DNA of 64,000 nt from Takakia lepidozioides. Its lineage: Eukaryota > Streptophyta > Takakiopsida > Takakiales > Takakiaceae. Below the pieces are notes generated by a model. It saw only the letters and a program-made list of their open reading frames with translations. It had not been told where the DNA came from and did not search any database. A program made the translations under genes and the position numbers. The DNA is taken from contig CM060731.1 of NCBI GenBank assembly GCA_030704615.1, positions 87,276,756-87,340,755 of the forward strand, in the 5' to 3' direction. Shown piece after piece: positions 10,430 to 20,364 of this stretch; positions within the stretch are counted from its first letter, which is position 1; every line of letters starts with the position of its first letter.

Positions 10430-10545
10430 TCCTCATATCAAACACTTGAGTGGTGCCCCGAGCTTTGAATCTTCTCTTGTTGGGGCAGTTTAATACCATG
10501 TGATCATTTTCTCCGCAATAAAGACATAATCCATTCGAACGCCGT
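10430..10545 (-). other. Gag CCHC zinc knuckle
   Basis: The minus strand reads CLYCGENDHMVLNCPNKR, a C-x2-C-x4-H-x4-C nucleocapsid knuckle, between the gag and protease segments. Confidence 0.75.
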
Positions 10546-10895
10546 CTTTGTTTTTCATGTGGCGTCAATGGCTTGAATCAGACAACATCAATCTGCATAT
10601 GATCATTACCGGATGTCTGATGGATCGTTGTATTTGGTGCCGTAGTAGCAGCGGCATGCTGCGTCGTCGACCATCCAGATCGTTTCTCTTGACGTCTTTC
10701 GAACAAACAATTATCGCATGCAATGACTTGGGTGATGAATTCGCTCAGTGTACTCACGTTTGGCATTGTCAGCAACAAATCTTTAACATCATCTTTTAGG
10801 CCACATCAAAATTGACTAATGAGGCTCTTCTCATTCCAGTCAAGGTCGCACGCAAGTTGTCGAAATTTGGCAGCATAAACGGAAGCTGGACGTGC

Positions 10896-11444
10896 TCATT
10901 GTCGAAGATTTCGCATCTTTGTCTCTGCAACTCTCTCTCTATCGTTATCTCCAAACGTTGCAGTGAACTCGGACATGAACTCTTCAAAATTGTATAGTAA
11001 ATGCGAATTTTTCTCTAATAGCGGTGCAAACCAAGATAGGGCAGTACCTGATAGAAGGGTGCCCACGAATCCCACTTGAATACCTTCATCAGAGTAGCGT
11101 CGTGGATGTAGTCGTAGGAACAATCGTACTTGTTGAACAAAATCGCGAAATCTTGATTTCGTCCCATCAAATTTCTCGGTCATGCTGACATTTGGTTCCC
11201 TTGTAATCTGTTGAAGATTTGGAGGAACCGTTGCAGTAGGATTTGTTGTAGTAGGGACTCGTAAGGTTGAAGATCCATTGTTCGACTCATTCAACTCTGA
11301 AATTTGTTGTTGCAAATTGTTGATAGCATTGCCAAGGTCTTGAGACTGATCAGCTTGTAGTTGGGCAGTAGAGGCACGAAGTTCTTGCATTTGGAGCTGA
11401 AGACTCTGCAATGTGACGACCATTTCCGCAAATGTGCCTTCCAT
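10896..11444 (-). CDS. Gag capsid region
   Basis: The 182-aa frame starts at ATG 11444, about 25 bases after the primer site. It has an N-terminal coiled-coil-like segment (LQSLQLQMQELRAST and LQQQISELNES) and then the retrotransposon-gag core with FDGTKSRFRDFVQQVRLFL, GTLLSGTALSWFAPLL and FMSEFTATFGD. Gag assembles the particle that houses reverse transcription. Downstream sequence shifts frame before the zinc knuckle. Confidence 0.8.
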   Translation of the reverse strand: MEGTFAEMVVTLQSLQLQMQELRASTAQLQADQSQDLGNAINNLQQQISELNESNNGSSTLRVPTTTNPTATVPPNLQQITREPNVSMTEKFDGTKSRFRDFVQQVRLFLRLHPRRYSDEGIQVGFVGTLLSGTALSWFAPLLEKNSHLLYNFEEFMSEFTATFGDNDRERVAETKMRNLRQ

Positions 11445-11468
11445 CTTAACTAACTAAGGAACAAACTT

Positions 11469-11480
11469 CAATCTCGCCAA
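11469..11480 (-). other. Primer-binding site matching the element's own RNA 5' end
   Basis: Two bases inside the 5' LTR remnant the minus strand reads TTGGCGAGATTG. It is not the usual plant tRNA-iMet site. It is complementary to CAGTCTCGCCAA in the LTR (minus strand from 5954 down), with one G-U wobble; that position lies about 30 bases from the TATA box. This is the arrangement of Tf1/sushi-type self-priming elements. Confidence 0.6.
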
Positions 11481-11482
11481 AC

Positions 11483-11543
11483 TGTCAAGGACGAGAACAT
11501 GACTGAACACAAACAAGAGATAAGACTAGAGGTACAAGGCTAT
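11483..11543 (-). repeat. Truncated LTR, U5-side end (61 bp)
   Basis: Identical or nearly so to 5676-5736 (TGTCAAGGACGAGAACATG onward). Homology stops abruptly and a palindrome array begins at once. With 4167-4470 it makes up the two ends of one 5' LTR, with the middle missing or replaced. Confidence 0.85.
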
Positions 11544-11772
11544 GCGGTGCCGCATTTCCAGAACGGACATGGACATGCATTGGCGATTGGACATGCTTGG
11601 ACAATTGAAGGTCGAATATGGAAATGCGGTGCCGCATTTCGAATTCGAAGTATGGAAATGCCATGTCAAGAAAGGAAATGCGGTACCGCATTTCCGTTAC
11701 AACCAGAATGGCGGAGTGGGAGATGTCGGAAATCGCTGCATGGAAAGAAATGAAATGCGGTGCCACATTTCC
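11541..11772. repeat. Array of four family 1 palindromes
   Basis: Copies at about 11541-11559, 11620-11640, 11674-11695 and 11752-11772, centres TG, TG, TA and TG. Spacers include GGACATGG-type words also seen in the 4.5-5.06 kb array. It directly abuts the LTR remnant and so marks the second inversion breakpoint. Confidence 0.9.
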
Positions 11773-11999
11773 GAGCTTGGGCATGTACATGGTTCCGTAT
11801 ACTCATAGATGGATTTCCTTCACCTCAGGACTCTGATATTGCTGACTCTAAAATATTCATCTGGACATACACATTGTAGAAATGAGACGCAAATTATAAA
11901 TAGTGGGCCAATAACAGCAGTTCTTCCATACAATGAAACTTAGCACACAGAAGTGAGGGACGATGGGTTGTTTTATTGATCAAACACGGTGTTTCACAT

Positions 12000-12950
12000 T
12001 TAGCAACTCCAAACAAATCTAAGCCCTTCCGCCTTCTACATGGGCGTCAACAAGTCGACGGAACTTCGATAGCCCTCAAAATAAGCTCATTACTGACGTG
12101 GCACCTCCAGGTAAACTGCATTGCGGTCGTTCTGGTGCCCTTGGTGGAGTTGACGACAATGTCATGCCCATCAATGATACCACCATCATACATTGACAAG
12201 GTCACTGTGGGCCTCATGTGCCCGTGCGATTCGTCGTTGCAACTCAGCCGAACGTCTCCATACACTGGAAGAACGGAGTGAACTCCACGAATATAGTTTT
12301 CCCTGGTGCCGTCCTCCCTGGTCCACTGGCAGCAGTTCCAGCGCCAAAGCGAGGCCGTGCGTGATCAATCCGGCATCCCATTCCAGCTTGGTATATCGAG
12401 GTCAACAATTTGCAGCACCCACGGACCGCATTGACCCTCGCCCTCACCTCGCTCAAAGCGGTAATAGTCCTCCAAATAATCCATTGCGTGCAATGACTCC
12501 CGCTTGACTCCAGAAGCGTCAGTGAAAACAGAGAGCCACACAATGATGTCTCCTGATTTGGGTTTGAATATCGCATATTCGTGGCCATGATAAGGGCTGT
12601 CAGCAAGATTGCGGCGACACGGCATCCTTGCAAAAGATTAGCGGAGTACGCTCAATGACAACAGCTCCTGGATGGAGGAGGCAATAGCGCGGTGGCTGGA
12701 AGTAGTTCAAGGACATGACAATGTGTTTGCAAACGGTGCAATTCCTCACTTACACTCCAGGGCACATTTAAATTTCCCCCCCTACAAGAACCTGCACGGA
12801 TGAAGATTGGCTGCTCTATGAATGTAGTCGATTCAGTTTCCTTCCGTGCCATGCAAACTATGGGCCGTAAGTGCCAGGTGGGCCTATAGCCACTCGAGAC
12901 GACTTCATCCATCTCCCCTTCGATGTAAATGCGGCACCGAATTTCCATCC
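12000..12950 (-). CDS. Unrecognised minus-strand gene or pseudogene
   Basis: Protein-like segments occur in order at 12780-12900 (HLRPIVCMARKETESTTF), 12380-12625 (SGDIIVWLSVFTDASGV, then an acidic LEDYYRFERGEGEGQCG) and 12047-12265 (TVTLSMYDGGIIDGHD, then MQFTWRCHVSNELIL). They lie in different frames, so introns or frameshifts separate them; a candidate acceptor precedes 12625. Composition is even and unlike the repeats around it. I do not recognise a family and assign no function. A family 1 palindrome lies at 12926-12946 beside the first segment. Confidence 0.35.
12926..12946. repeat. Isolated family 1 palindrome
   Basis: The last copy in the window: centre CA, right arm altered (CCGAATTTCC). 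None is seen in the remaining 51 kb. Confidence 0.75.
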
Positions 12951-13189
12951 AGGGGGATGGACTTTGGTGGCAAATGGCCGACTGTTCCCCGTGGGAGCGT
13001 AGCTACGGCGTGAGCCTAGCCGCGTGAGCCCAGGAGCTCGGCTCACGCTTTGCCCTCTAAGCGTGAGCCCAGGGGTTTAGTGGAGGAAGAAGTAGGCCCC
13101 ATTCCAGAGTCCTCTATTTAGAGAGGGACCTATTGTCGTAGAAGCAGTTATAGCGCTTAAAAAAAGAGGTATAGAAAGAATGGAATGGT

Positions 13190-14650
13190 CATTGTGAAAC
13201 TTACTGAGGTTTTCTTATTGAAGAAGAGGTGAAAAAAAAAGGCTGGGTGAGTCATCATGAATCTTACTTAGGGATTCTTGCATGAATAAGAGGCAAGAAA
13301 CGTTTGGATGCTCATTGTCAAGCTACCTGACGTTTCATGTATTTCATCCATGGTGGACGGATGATGGATGGATGAAATATTGAAGGAGAGGTTAAAAATA
13401 ATGAGGATGGGCAAGAATAGGCCCCAAAATATGACCCCTCATTGTGAAACATGCAATGGTTTTTGTTAACGTAGATGAGGTGAAAATTAAACAAATGGTC
13501 ATCTTCAAGCTTATTTAGGCTTTGTTTGTGAAGAAGATGTGTAACAAAATGAGCGGTTTATTGTGGAACTTGTTCAGGTTTGTGTTATTGAAGATGAGGT
13601 GAAAAAAAACATTGAGCTATCCTTGTGAAACTTGTTTAGGATTCTGTTATTGAAGAAGAGGTGAAAAAAAAATCAGATGGTCATCATGAATGCTTATTTA
13701 AGGTTTGTTTGTGAAGAAGAGGTGAAAAAAAAAGTTAAGCTCTATCATTGTCAAACTTGTTCAGGTTTCTGTTATTGAAGAAGAGGTGAAAAAAGAAATC
13801 AGATGGTCATTATGAATGTTTATTTAGTGAAGAAGAGGTGAAAAAATTGAGCTCTCATTCTCAAACTTGTTAAGGTTTCTGTTATTGAAGAAGAGGTGAA
13901 AAAAATAGCAGATGGTCATCATGAATGCTTATTTAGGGTTTGTTTGTGAAGAAGAGGTGAAAAAAAAATTTGAGCTCTATCATTGTCAAACTTCTTCAGG
14001 TTTCTGTTATTGAAGAAGAGGTGAAAAAAAAACCAGATGGTCATCATGAATGCTTATTTAGGGTTTGTTTGTGAAGAAGAGGTGAAAAAAATTGAGTTGT
14101 ATCATTGTCAAATCTTGTTCAGGTTTCTGTTGTTGAAAAAGAGGTGAAAAAACAATCATATGGTCATCATGAATAAATTAGGGATTGTTTGCGAAGAAGA
14201 GGTGAAAAAAAAACCAGATGGTCATCTTGAATGTTTATTTAGGGTTTGTTTGTGAATAAGAGGTGAAAAAAATTGAGTTGTATCATTGTCAATCTTGTTC
14301 AGGTTTCTGCTGTTGAAAAAGAGGTGAAAAAAAAATCAGATGTCATCATGAATAAATTAGGGTTTGTTTGTGAAGAAGAGGTGAAAAAAAAACTTGAGCT
14401 GTATCATTGTCAAACTTGTTCAGGTTTCTGTTATTGAAGAAGAGGAGAAAAATAAAATCATATGGTCATCATGAATGCTTATTTAGGGTTTGTTTGTATA
14501 GAGGATGTGGAAAACAAATGAGCTGTCATTGTGAAACTTGTTCAGATGCCTGTTATTCAAGAAGAAGTGGAAAAAAAAACAGATGGTCATCATGAAGCTC
14601 ATTTACGCAATGCTTCTGTAGAGGCCGTGAAAAAATAAAATGAGCTTTCA
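13190..14650. repeat. Dimeric satellite, ~120-bp units
   Basis: About a dozen units alternate two related ~60-bp halves. One contains GATGGTCATCATGAATGC and TTTGTTTGTG, the other CATTGTCAAACTTGTTCAGG and CTGTTATTG. Both halves end with GAAGAAGAGGTGAAAAAA. The centre (about 13560-14460) is most regular and both edges are more diverged, as in satellites homogenised by unequal exchange. No open frame is conserved across units. Confidence 0.85.
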
Positions 14651-14917
14651 TACTGACACTTGTCCATGTTTGACAGGCCCGCGAACAATATATATATATA
14701 TAATAAATTTTTCCAGGGCATTGTTGGGGGTGGGGGCAGAAGTGGTGTGCGTTGACGCACACAATTTTAGAGGCTCGTAAACCAAACCCGATGAAAAAAA
14801 AAACTACCTTTCATAACGAGACATCGTCTGCTTGTCCAGATTTAAGAACTGTGTATACATGCTCTACAAACAAGACAGCTCTTTCCGACATTGCGAAAAA
14901 TCGCAACATATGCAACA

Positions 14918-15711
14918 CTACTCGATATTGCCAATGTCTCGCTGCAAAAGTGTCCGTACCTCACCAGGACCAAGTGTCGTCTGATGAATGATTTGGTCTC
15001 TTTTGGGATCACAATACATCCTGCGCAAAAAGATGTAGTAAAGTTGCTTGCAGGGAACCCATTTCCCTCTCTTTCCTAGAGCTTCCTCACGCATGCACAT
15101 GAAGTCGGGACAGGTACACCCAGGAAAATTTCCCACCGTCACCTGATAGGCCCTGTCGTGCAAAACAGACCCAGATGTGACCAATGTATAAACCCGTCCA
15201 TACCCAGGTGAAGGTACTTCCATAGTTCCTATTACCCGAGCCTGAAGTAGTTTGGCCGATTCCACCTTCGCATCGTGATCAGGCCCCGAAGCCACCCGAT
15301 GCACTGTTTTACCATTCCTTCTCGTGGGATGCGAAGTATCGTCTGGAGGAGGCACCATAGCAGCAAGGCCACCAAGAGTCGACGCCACAGATCGGTGCAG
15401 ACAAAAGCCGGCGTCCTCCAACTTGCTAACTCCAGTGGTGTTAGGGAGGTTCCCACCCGCACTGGCCAAATGGTGGGTGGGGGAGGCTTAGCAATGCAGG
15501 AGTCGCGGACGGTACCATTCACACAGCGAGCCATATCGTCCGGGCAGAACCAGAATTTGTGCGTCTTCGACTCCTTTGACATATATGGCCGAATCAAACT
15601 TGTGAATGTCGGAGCTGGAGTACCCGCTAAGCCTTTGGCTATCTTGGACTTACATTTTTCAGCATAGTAGTCTAGGGGGCCGAGGTAAGTTGCGGTGTAG
15701 GTTGGGCTCAC
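14918..15711 (-). pseudogene. SWIM-type zinc-finger protein remnant
   Basis: The 14918-15469 frame has YQVTVGNFPGCTCPDF, then WVPCKQLYYIFLRRM, matching a SWIM finger (C-x-C ... C-x-H) with the last His replaced by Gln. The upstream frame 15232-15711 supplies a plausible N-terminal part (DYYAEKCKSKIAKGLAGTP) in another frame. SWIM fingers occur in MULE/FAR1-type transposases and in ubiquitin-pathway proteins; no DDE core is visible, so either origin is possible. The changed metal ligand and split frames suggest decay. Confidence 0.6.
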
Positions 15712-18240
15712 TGAACCGCCTACCCGACTGCAGTTAGTGTAGGGGGTCCGTGGTCGTACATGGTGGCTGTGATCACTATCTAAGTCCTACCGGCAAAGAG
15801 AAATCACGTACTCCTCTTCACAGGGCGAGTTTGCGTTTTTAAGTCCTACGGTATTTTCTAATCAGTTTAATCAACGCCCTGCAGGCTATAACGAGCACCA
15901 CGTTCATATATCCTAATTAAGCAATTTCACAAATCAGAAATGCTGGAAATAAAAGAAATTAAGAAAATCAGGAAAAATACCTCCCCTATGGGAAATCATG
16001 TGGGGAATCCAAAGATACCCTTGGTGCCTAAAGATGCCCTTGAGAACCCTATGGGAACCCAATGAGAACCGAGGAACACCCGGGAACCGTTCCCTGCCGC
16101 GGAGAACTGCCGCGGCCTTATCGGATGAATGAATCTCGCTGAGAGCTCATCCCTGCAACTACATTCGTTAGTCCAGAACATGCATGCTAAATAATAAAAT
16201 AACCACTGGTGGGTCCAAGCCAGATTTCACCCCCTTACATTATTTTAAGGCGCTGGTGCGCTTTCCCTCCGTGGGAAAAGTCATCCTCTACCTTGGGCTC
16301 TGACACAAAGGCTCACTGTAGCCGAGTTTTTAGGACATAATACTTTCTCTCCTCCCTTGTCTCTCGAGGCCTCCGCCTCTAACTCACTGCCATCAGACCC
16401 GCTTGGCTCTCTCCTGGAGTCCAAAGAACGCTCCCCTCCAAGGCTACGTCCTCCCAAAATCCTAGATTTTATCTACCACTGGCGCCTTAGATAATGGCTC
16501 CTAACCCTTAGAGGGGTATAAATTGAATCTAATAGCTAAAAGTAAGAATACCCCCCTTTGAGGGAATTTGTAGACGCATTGCCCGCTGGGTAAAATGCCC
16601 CCGCCACGTGGCAGGGCGCAGATCCGCGCATAGCGGTCCAAACCACGGACCGCTACGGTTAACGTCAGCATCCGCCGGTCCGTCTCAACTTTTGGTTATT
16701 CAGCGGGTAAAGACCCGCGCCTTGCTCGCACGCTTCAGGGCCTCACGCCTGATGTACTTGATCTCAGTACGACTTAAGGTCAGCGCTGGGGTCCCGCGCC
16801 CGTACCTCGTGGTTGGGCCACGGCTGCCTCCACGCTTAAGTAATCGAGTCCCTACTCTCTAGGCGCGGCACCCGGGCTGCTCGCGACTTTGGGGCAGCTG
16901 CTGTCAAGCGAAATCAGCCCGCCCAAACCCCAAGACAAAAAAAAAATACAAACCACACCCTCCCCTAGGCCTCCATGGCTTGCTAGTGGGGGGGGGGGGG
17001 GGGGGGGGGGGGAGGGAATTAGCACATAGAGGCCCTATAATGGCCTTATATCATAGATCCAGCCTACTGGCCTACTTTGCCAGAGCTGGCTATTTTTTCA
17101 AATTAGTAATCAAATACAAAGATTCCTTCTTCCAACAATTCAAATACAAGCCTCTATTGGTGCCCTTACCAATAGACTATGGGGGTCTTCCCCTTGTCAC
17201 TTCTAGACATGAAATTATGGGACTCCACAATACACTCTCCTCTTTTGAAGAGGCTAAATCAAATTTTCAACTTCAAGCTTTGCTTGGAAAATAAATGAAT
17301 AAAAAACAAATGGTGAAATGGTAAGATGGGATCAACCTTTCTATGCGAGAGTGCTTGGGATGCTTTATCAACTCAAGTAATGGTACTCTATACGGCCTTC
17401 ACTTGGGCTCTCGTCCATAAGTCCATAAGTCCATAAGTCCTCCTACTCGTCCTCAAGTCACTTTCCTCCACATGAACTTGCCCTCCTTCACAAATGAAAA
17501 TGGCTCAAGGCCCACAATTGAAATGGCTCAAAGGCCCAAAAGCTAGGCCACTTGCCTTAGCTTACAAGAATCCTACCTAACTAGGGAGCTTCAAGCTCCA
17601 CTCCCTAGGATCTAGCCCCTCCTCAAGCCAAAAAACTAGCAAGCACTACAACAACAAGCAAGAGGAAACTAAGCAAATGAGCTAGATGAAGAATAAGAGA
17701 GCCTTGCCTCCTCTTTTATACTGTTGTTGTGCCTATTAGTTAAGAAAAATATTTATTAAACTATTATTTCCTAGGAAGATCTATAATATACTATTATGCA
17801 TGGATGAAAAGTCTTAGAGGCAAATGAAAGCTATCTTTTCATCCATCCAGTTGGATGACCAGTTGGCACGAGTTGTCATTTCATCCATCCAGCTCCTCAA
17901 GGCGAATTCCAGGATTCTTCATCCATCCAAGAAGTAGAAATGCAAATAATAGGCCTTGTGAGTGCCATTGACTCAATAATTTGGCCCCGCTGCTAATCAG
18001 CTCCATAAATCACCAAACTTGGTGACAAACTACAATTATATACCTCGTATCAGCCTGTAAATTGTCAACTCCATCGGTGGTAAAAAGTTGTGCTTCTCGC
18101 CATTCGTCGTATTTTCGCTACACACATATTTTGTTGTGTATTTGGAAATCAAATCCCTGGTGATGGCTCTGGGGTCTTTGACCCTGCCACTGAGTCATAG
18201 GTTGTCCGGAGTCCCCTCCAGTTGTCCCGCACCACTAACA
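15712..18240. other. Gene-poor stretch with G-tract; possible LTR-derived
   Basis: No credible coding region. About 16560-16900 is GC-rich with no recognisable RNA gene. 17300-17950 holds short tandem duplications (TCCATAAG repeated near 17420; CTCATCCATCCA-like words near 17880). The style resembles LTR or other retroelement non-coding sequence, but no partner repeat was found in the window. Confidence 0.4.
16988..17012 (+). repeat. Poly-G tract (~25 G)
   Basis: An almost pure run of G, able to form G-quadruplex DNA and liable to length error. The ORF running through it is meaningless. Confidence 0.9.
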
Positions 18241-18250
18241 AGTCCAAGCT

Positions 18251-18553
18251 TCACCGTTTGAAGTCGTCCTGACCTGCTGTCGTTCCGATGCGGCCAATTG
18301 CTTTGTCGCGATATTTCATCGCTATACATGTCGCTTCCACCAATTGCCAAGCTCCTCGCCGTGTGTTCCTATTGGACTTGAAAGGCGGGAGAAAAGAGAG
18401 ATCGCAATCTGGGACTGGAACAGTCGTCCTGTATTGTTCGAACAGGATTAACTCGCCGTTTCTGGTACCGAATTGGCAGCCTAATATGCTGTCGATGCAG
18501 CTTCCTATGGTCATCTTGACGCCAGAGTTTTTCTCCATGGTCGTCTCAGACAC
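18251..18553 (-). CDS. Small hypothetical frame (100 aa)
   Basis: An open frame from ATG 18553 with even amino-acid use (GSCIDSILGCQFGTRNGELI, then AWQLVEATCIAMKYRDKAI). It ends FKR followed by a stop and has no recognised domain or signal peptide. It may be a real small gene or an exon of a larger one; flanking splice signals are not clear. Confidence 0.3.
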   Translation of the reverse strand: MSETTMEKNSGVKMTIGSCIDSILGCQFGTRNGELILFEQYRTTVPVPDCDLSFLPPFKSNRNTRRGAWQLVEATCIAMKYRDKAIGRIGTTAGQDDFKR

Positions 18554-18559
18554 TGTCTA

Positions 18560-20282
18560 ATTTCCTACGTGCTTTACCAACGATATTCCAGATAACTAAC
18601 AAACTAACATGTTTTGGCAGTACAATGCCGAAACCGCTTGTCTTATGATCAAAAACGTTCTGAAAAGAAAAGTGTACCAATATATGCATCTACATATATG
18701 GCGACCAATGGGGAACACTCGCCCCGAGTGTAAGAGAATCCAGGATCTCTAGTTCGTAAAAATCCCCATACTAGGGTATCTCTGATATCCCTTGGAGTCA
18801 ACAACTCCCTTGAGTAAAGGTATGAATAATTCCCCTCAGGCTCTTCCTCCTCGGAGAGAGTTCAAGTCTTCCGGGAGAGAGGAGGAAATAAAAAGCAAAA
18901 GCCAAAAAATGTTTCAAAACCACCCAGCTCGCCCTCTTCGGAGAGAGTTGGAGTTCCCAGATAAAAAAACTTCAAAACCGCCATTCTCCCCCACCGGACT
19001 GGGTTCGAATCCCCTAGATGATGTAAGAGAGATATGCGTGGTGCAAATTGATGATTCTACTCTACAATAGCCTTGGAAGGACTTTTGGTTCTACCCTACT
19101 TGACATGGCTTGCAGGGACCTCTCATGGATGTGCACAGCTCATGGTAAATCGCTCACTGCGAACTATGACCTCGACTCGAATCCGGAAGGGTCTAGAAGC
19201 TCCTAAACATGATGCTCCTGGGAGTCCCAATTCTTGGCTCCCACAACAAAACAGAAAAGATTGGATACCCAAGGACCCTACCCATGAAATAAACGCACCA
19301 TTCCTAACTACAATCTAACTTGGTTCATGACTCGCAGGGACCTCTCATGGATTTCGCAGAGCTCATGATGAAATTCTTGACCTAAGAAATGATTGGATCC
19401 ATTCTGCACCTCAGAGGACCATACTCTGGAACAAAGTAACATTCTATCGGAAAAGGTCACAGGCCCTTATGGGTTTTCTTGTGCCTAACGCCCTTCACTC
19501 ATGTGAGGGGAGCAGCAACCACTGCTCTACAAGTCACATTTTACCCCCTCACTGCTTCTGACTTTTCTCTCTCTACGAGGAATGCTGCATCGGGGTAAGG
19601 TGAAAACAACAAAAGGTTTAAGGTTTAGAATCCCCGTGCGGGAAGTCGCTGTGCTCCATGCAGGGAGCATCAGTATACTGCAGAATGCTTGATACAACAA
19701 GCATTTACTTTTTCTCGAGATATGCTTTGAGCAGACACAGATAGACTCTGTGATAAAAAAAACAAATGATGATCGACAGTGTACATTGAACAAGAGTGTA
19801 TATATTAGCCAACCCATTGTTCCCATTCCTGCACCTGTGGTTCTCCACTTGGTGAAGAAGAAAAGAAACTCACAACACGTGATTAGTAACGAAGATGTAT
19901 GAAGTCTTCTACTTGGCAATTGGATGGTCATAGCTTTCATAGCTTATGCCATATCAAACGGATTCTAATTCTACAAGGTGGGTTAGATTACTGCACGCTA
20001 TGTGCCCTGCATCCCAAGGTCTGTCCTTGTGGATTCCAATAACTACCCAAAAATTCACTCTGGAGAACAAACCACCTCTTTAATGCAACTGTGTTGCCCC
20101 GCTTTCCAAGATCTACCCTTGGAACTCCAAGAAAGGGTGTCAACAACCTACTTGGGTAAGAGCCCTACTGACTTCTTCCTGTTGGAGAAGTTTCATTGGA
20201 TTATTGCAACTTAGTTGCCCCGCACTCCACCTCGTTGTGGAGCTCCAATAACCAATGAGTCAATGGATAGGAAATACCAACA
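18560..20282. other. Non-coding stretch, probably 3' LTR and flank of the next element
   Basis: No coding region. Two internal direct repeats are visible: CAGGGACCTCTCATGGAT at about 19113 and 19337, and TCGGAGAGAGTT at about 18853 and 18942. On the minus strand GGAAGGAAA (20291-20283) followed by TGTTGG from 20282 down looks like a polypurine tract and LTR start for the element to the right. The other LTR edge was not located. Confidence 0.35.
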
Positions 20283-20364
20283 TTTCCTTCCGACAAACCG
20301 GGACGAAATCCTAAAGATCTCTCTCTTAGTGGGGGGAGGTAGAAAGTTCATTGGTTAATGGAAC

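Larger units (their letters stand above)
5676..11543 (-). mobile_element. Chromodomain Ty3/gypsy LTR retrotransposon (chromovirus), degenerate
   Basis: Order on the minus strand: 5' LTR remnant (11483-11543), primer site, gag, zinc knuckle, protease, reverse transcriptase, RNase H, integrase, chromodomain, an extra frame, polypurine tract and full 3' LTR (5676-6307). Integrase followed by a chromodomain marks a chromovirus. Sequence style is closer to the fungal or non-seed-plant Tf1/Tcn1-like groups than to angiosperm CRM or Tekay elements (inference). Several frameshifts and a TGA in RT show it is not autonomous now. The 5-bp duplication CAGGA and the split 5' LTR show it was inverted after insertion. 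Confidence 0.9.

Noticed and set aside
16200-16900. GC-rich stretch considered as rRNA or organelle DNA
   Set aside because: No conserved rRNA core or organelle gene motif could be recognised; it looks like retroelement-type non-coding sequence.
19005-19020. GGTTCGAATCCC, a B-box or tRNA T-arm look-alike
   Set aside because: No A box, acceptor stem or cloverleaf could be found upstream; a single short match is not enough for a tRNA or SINE.
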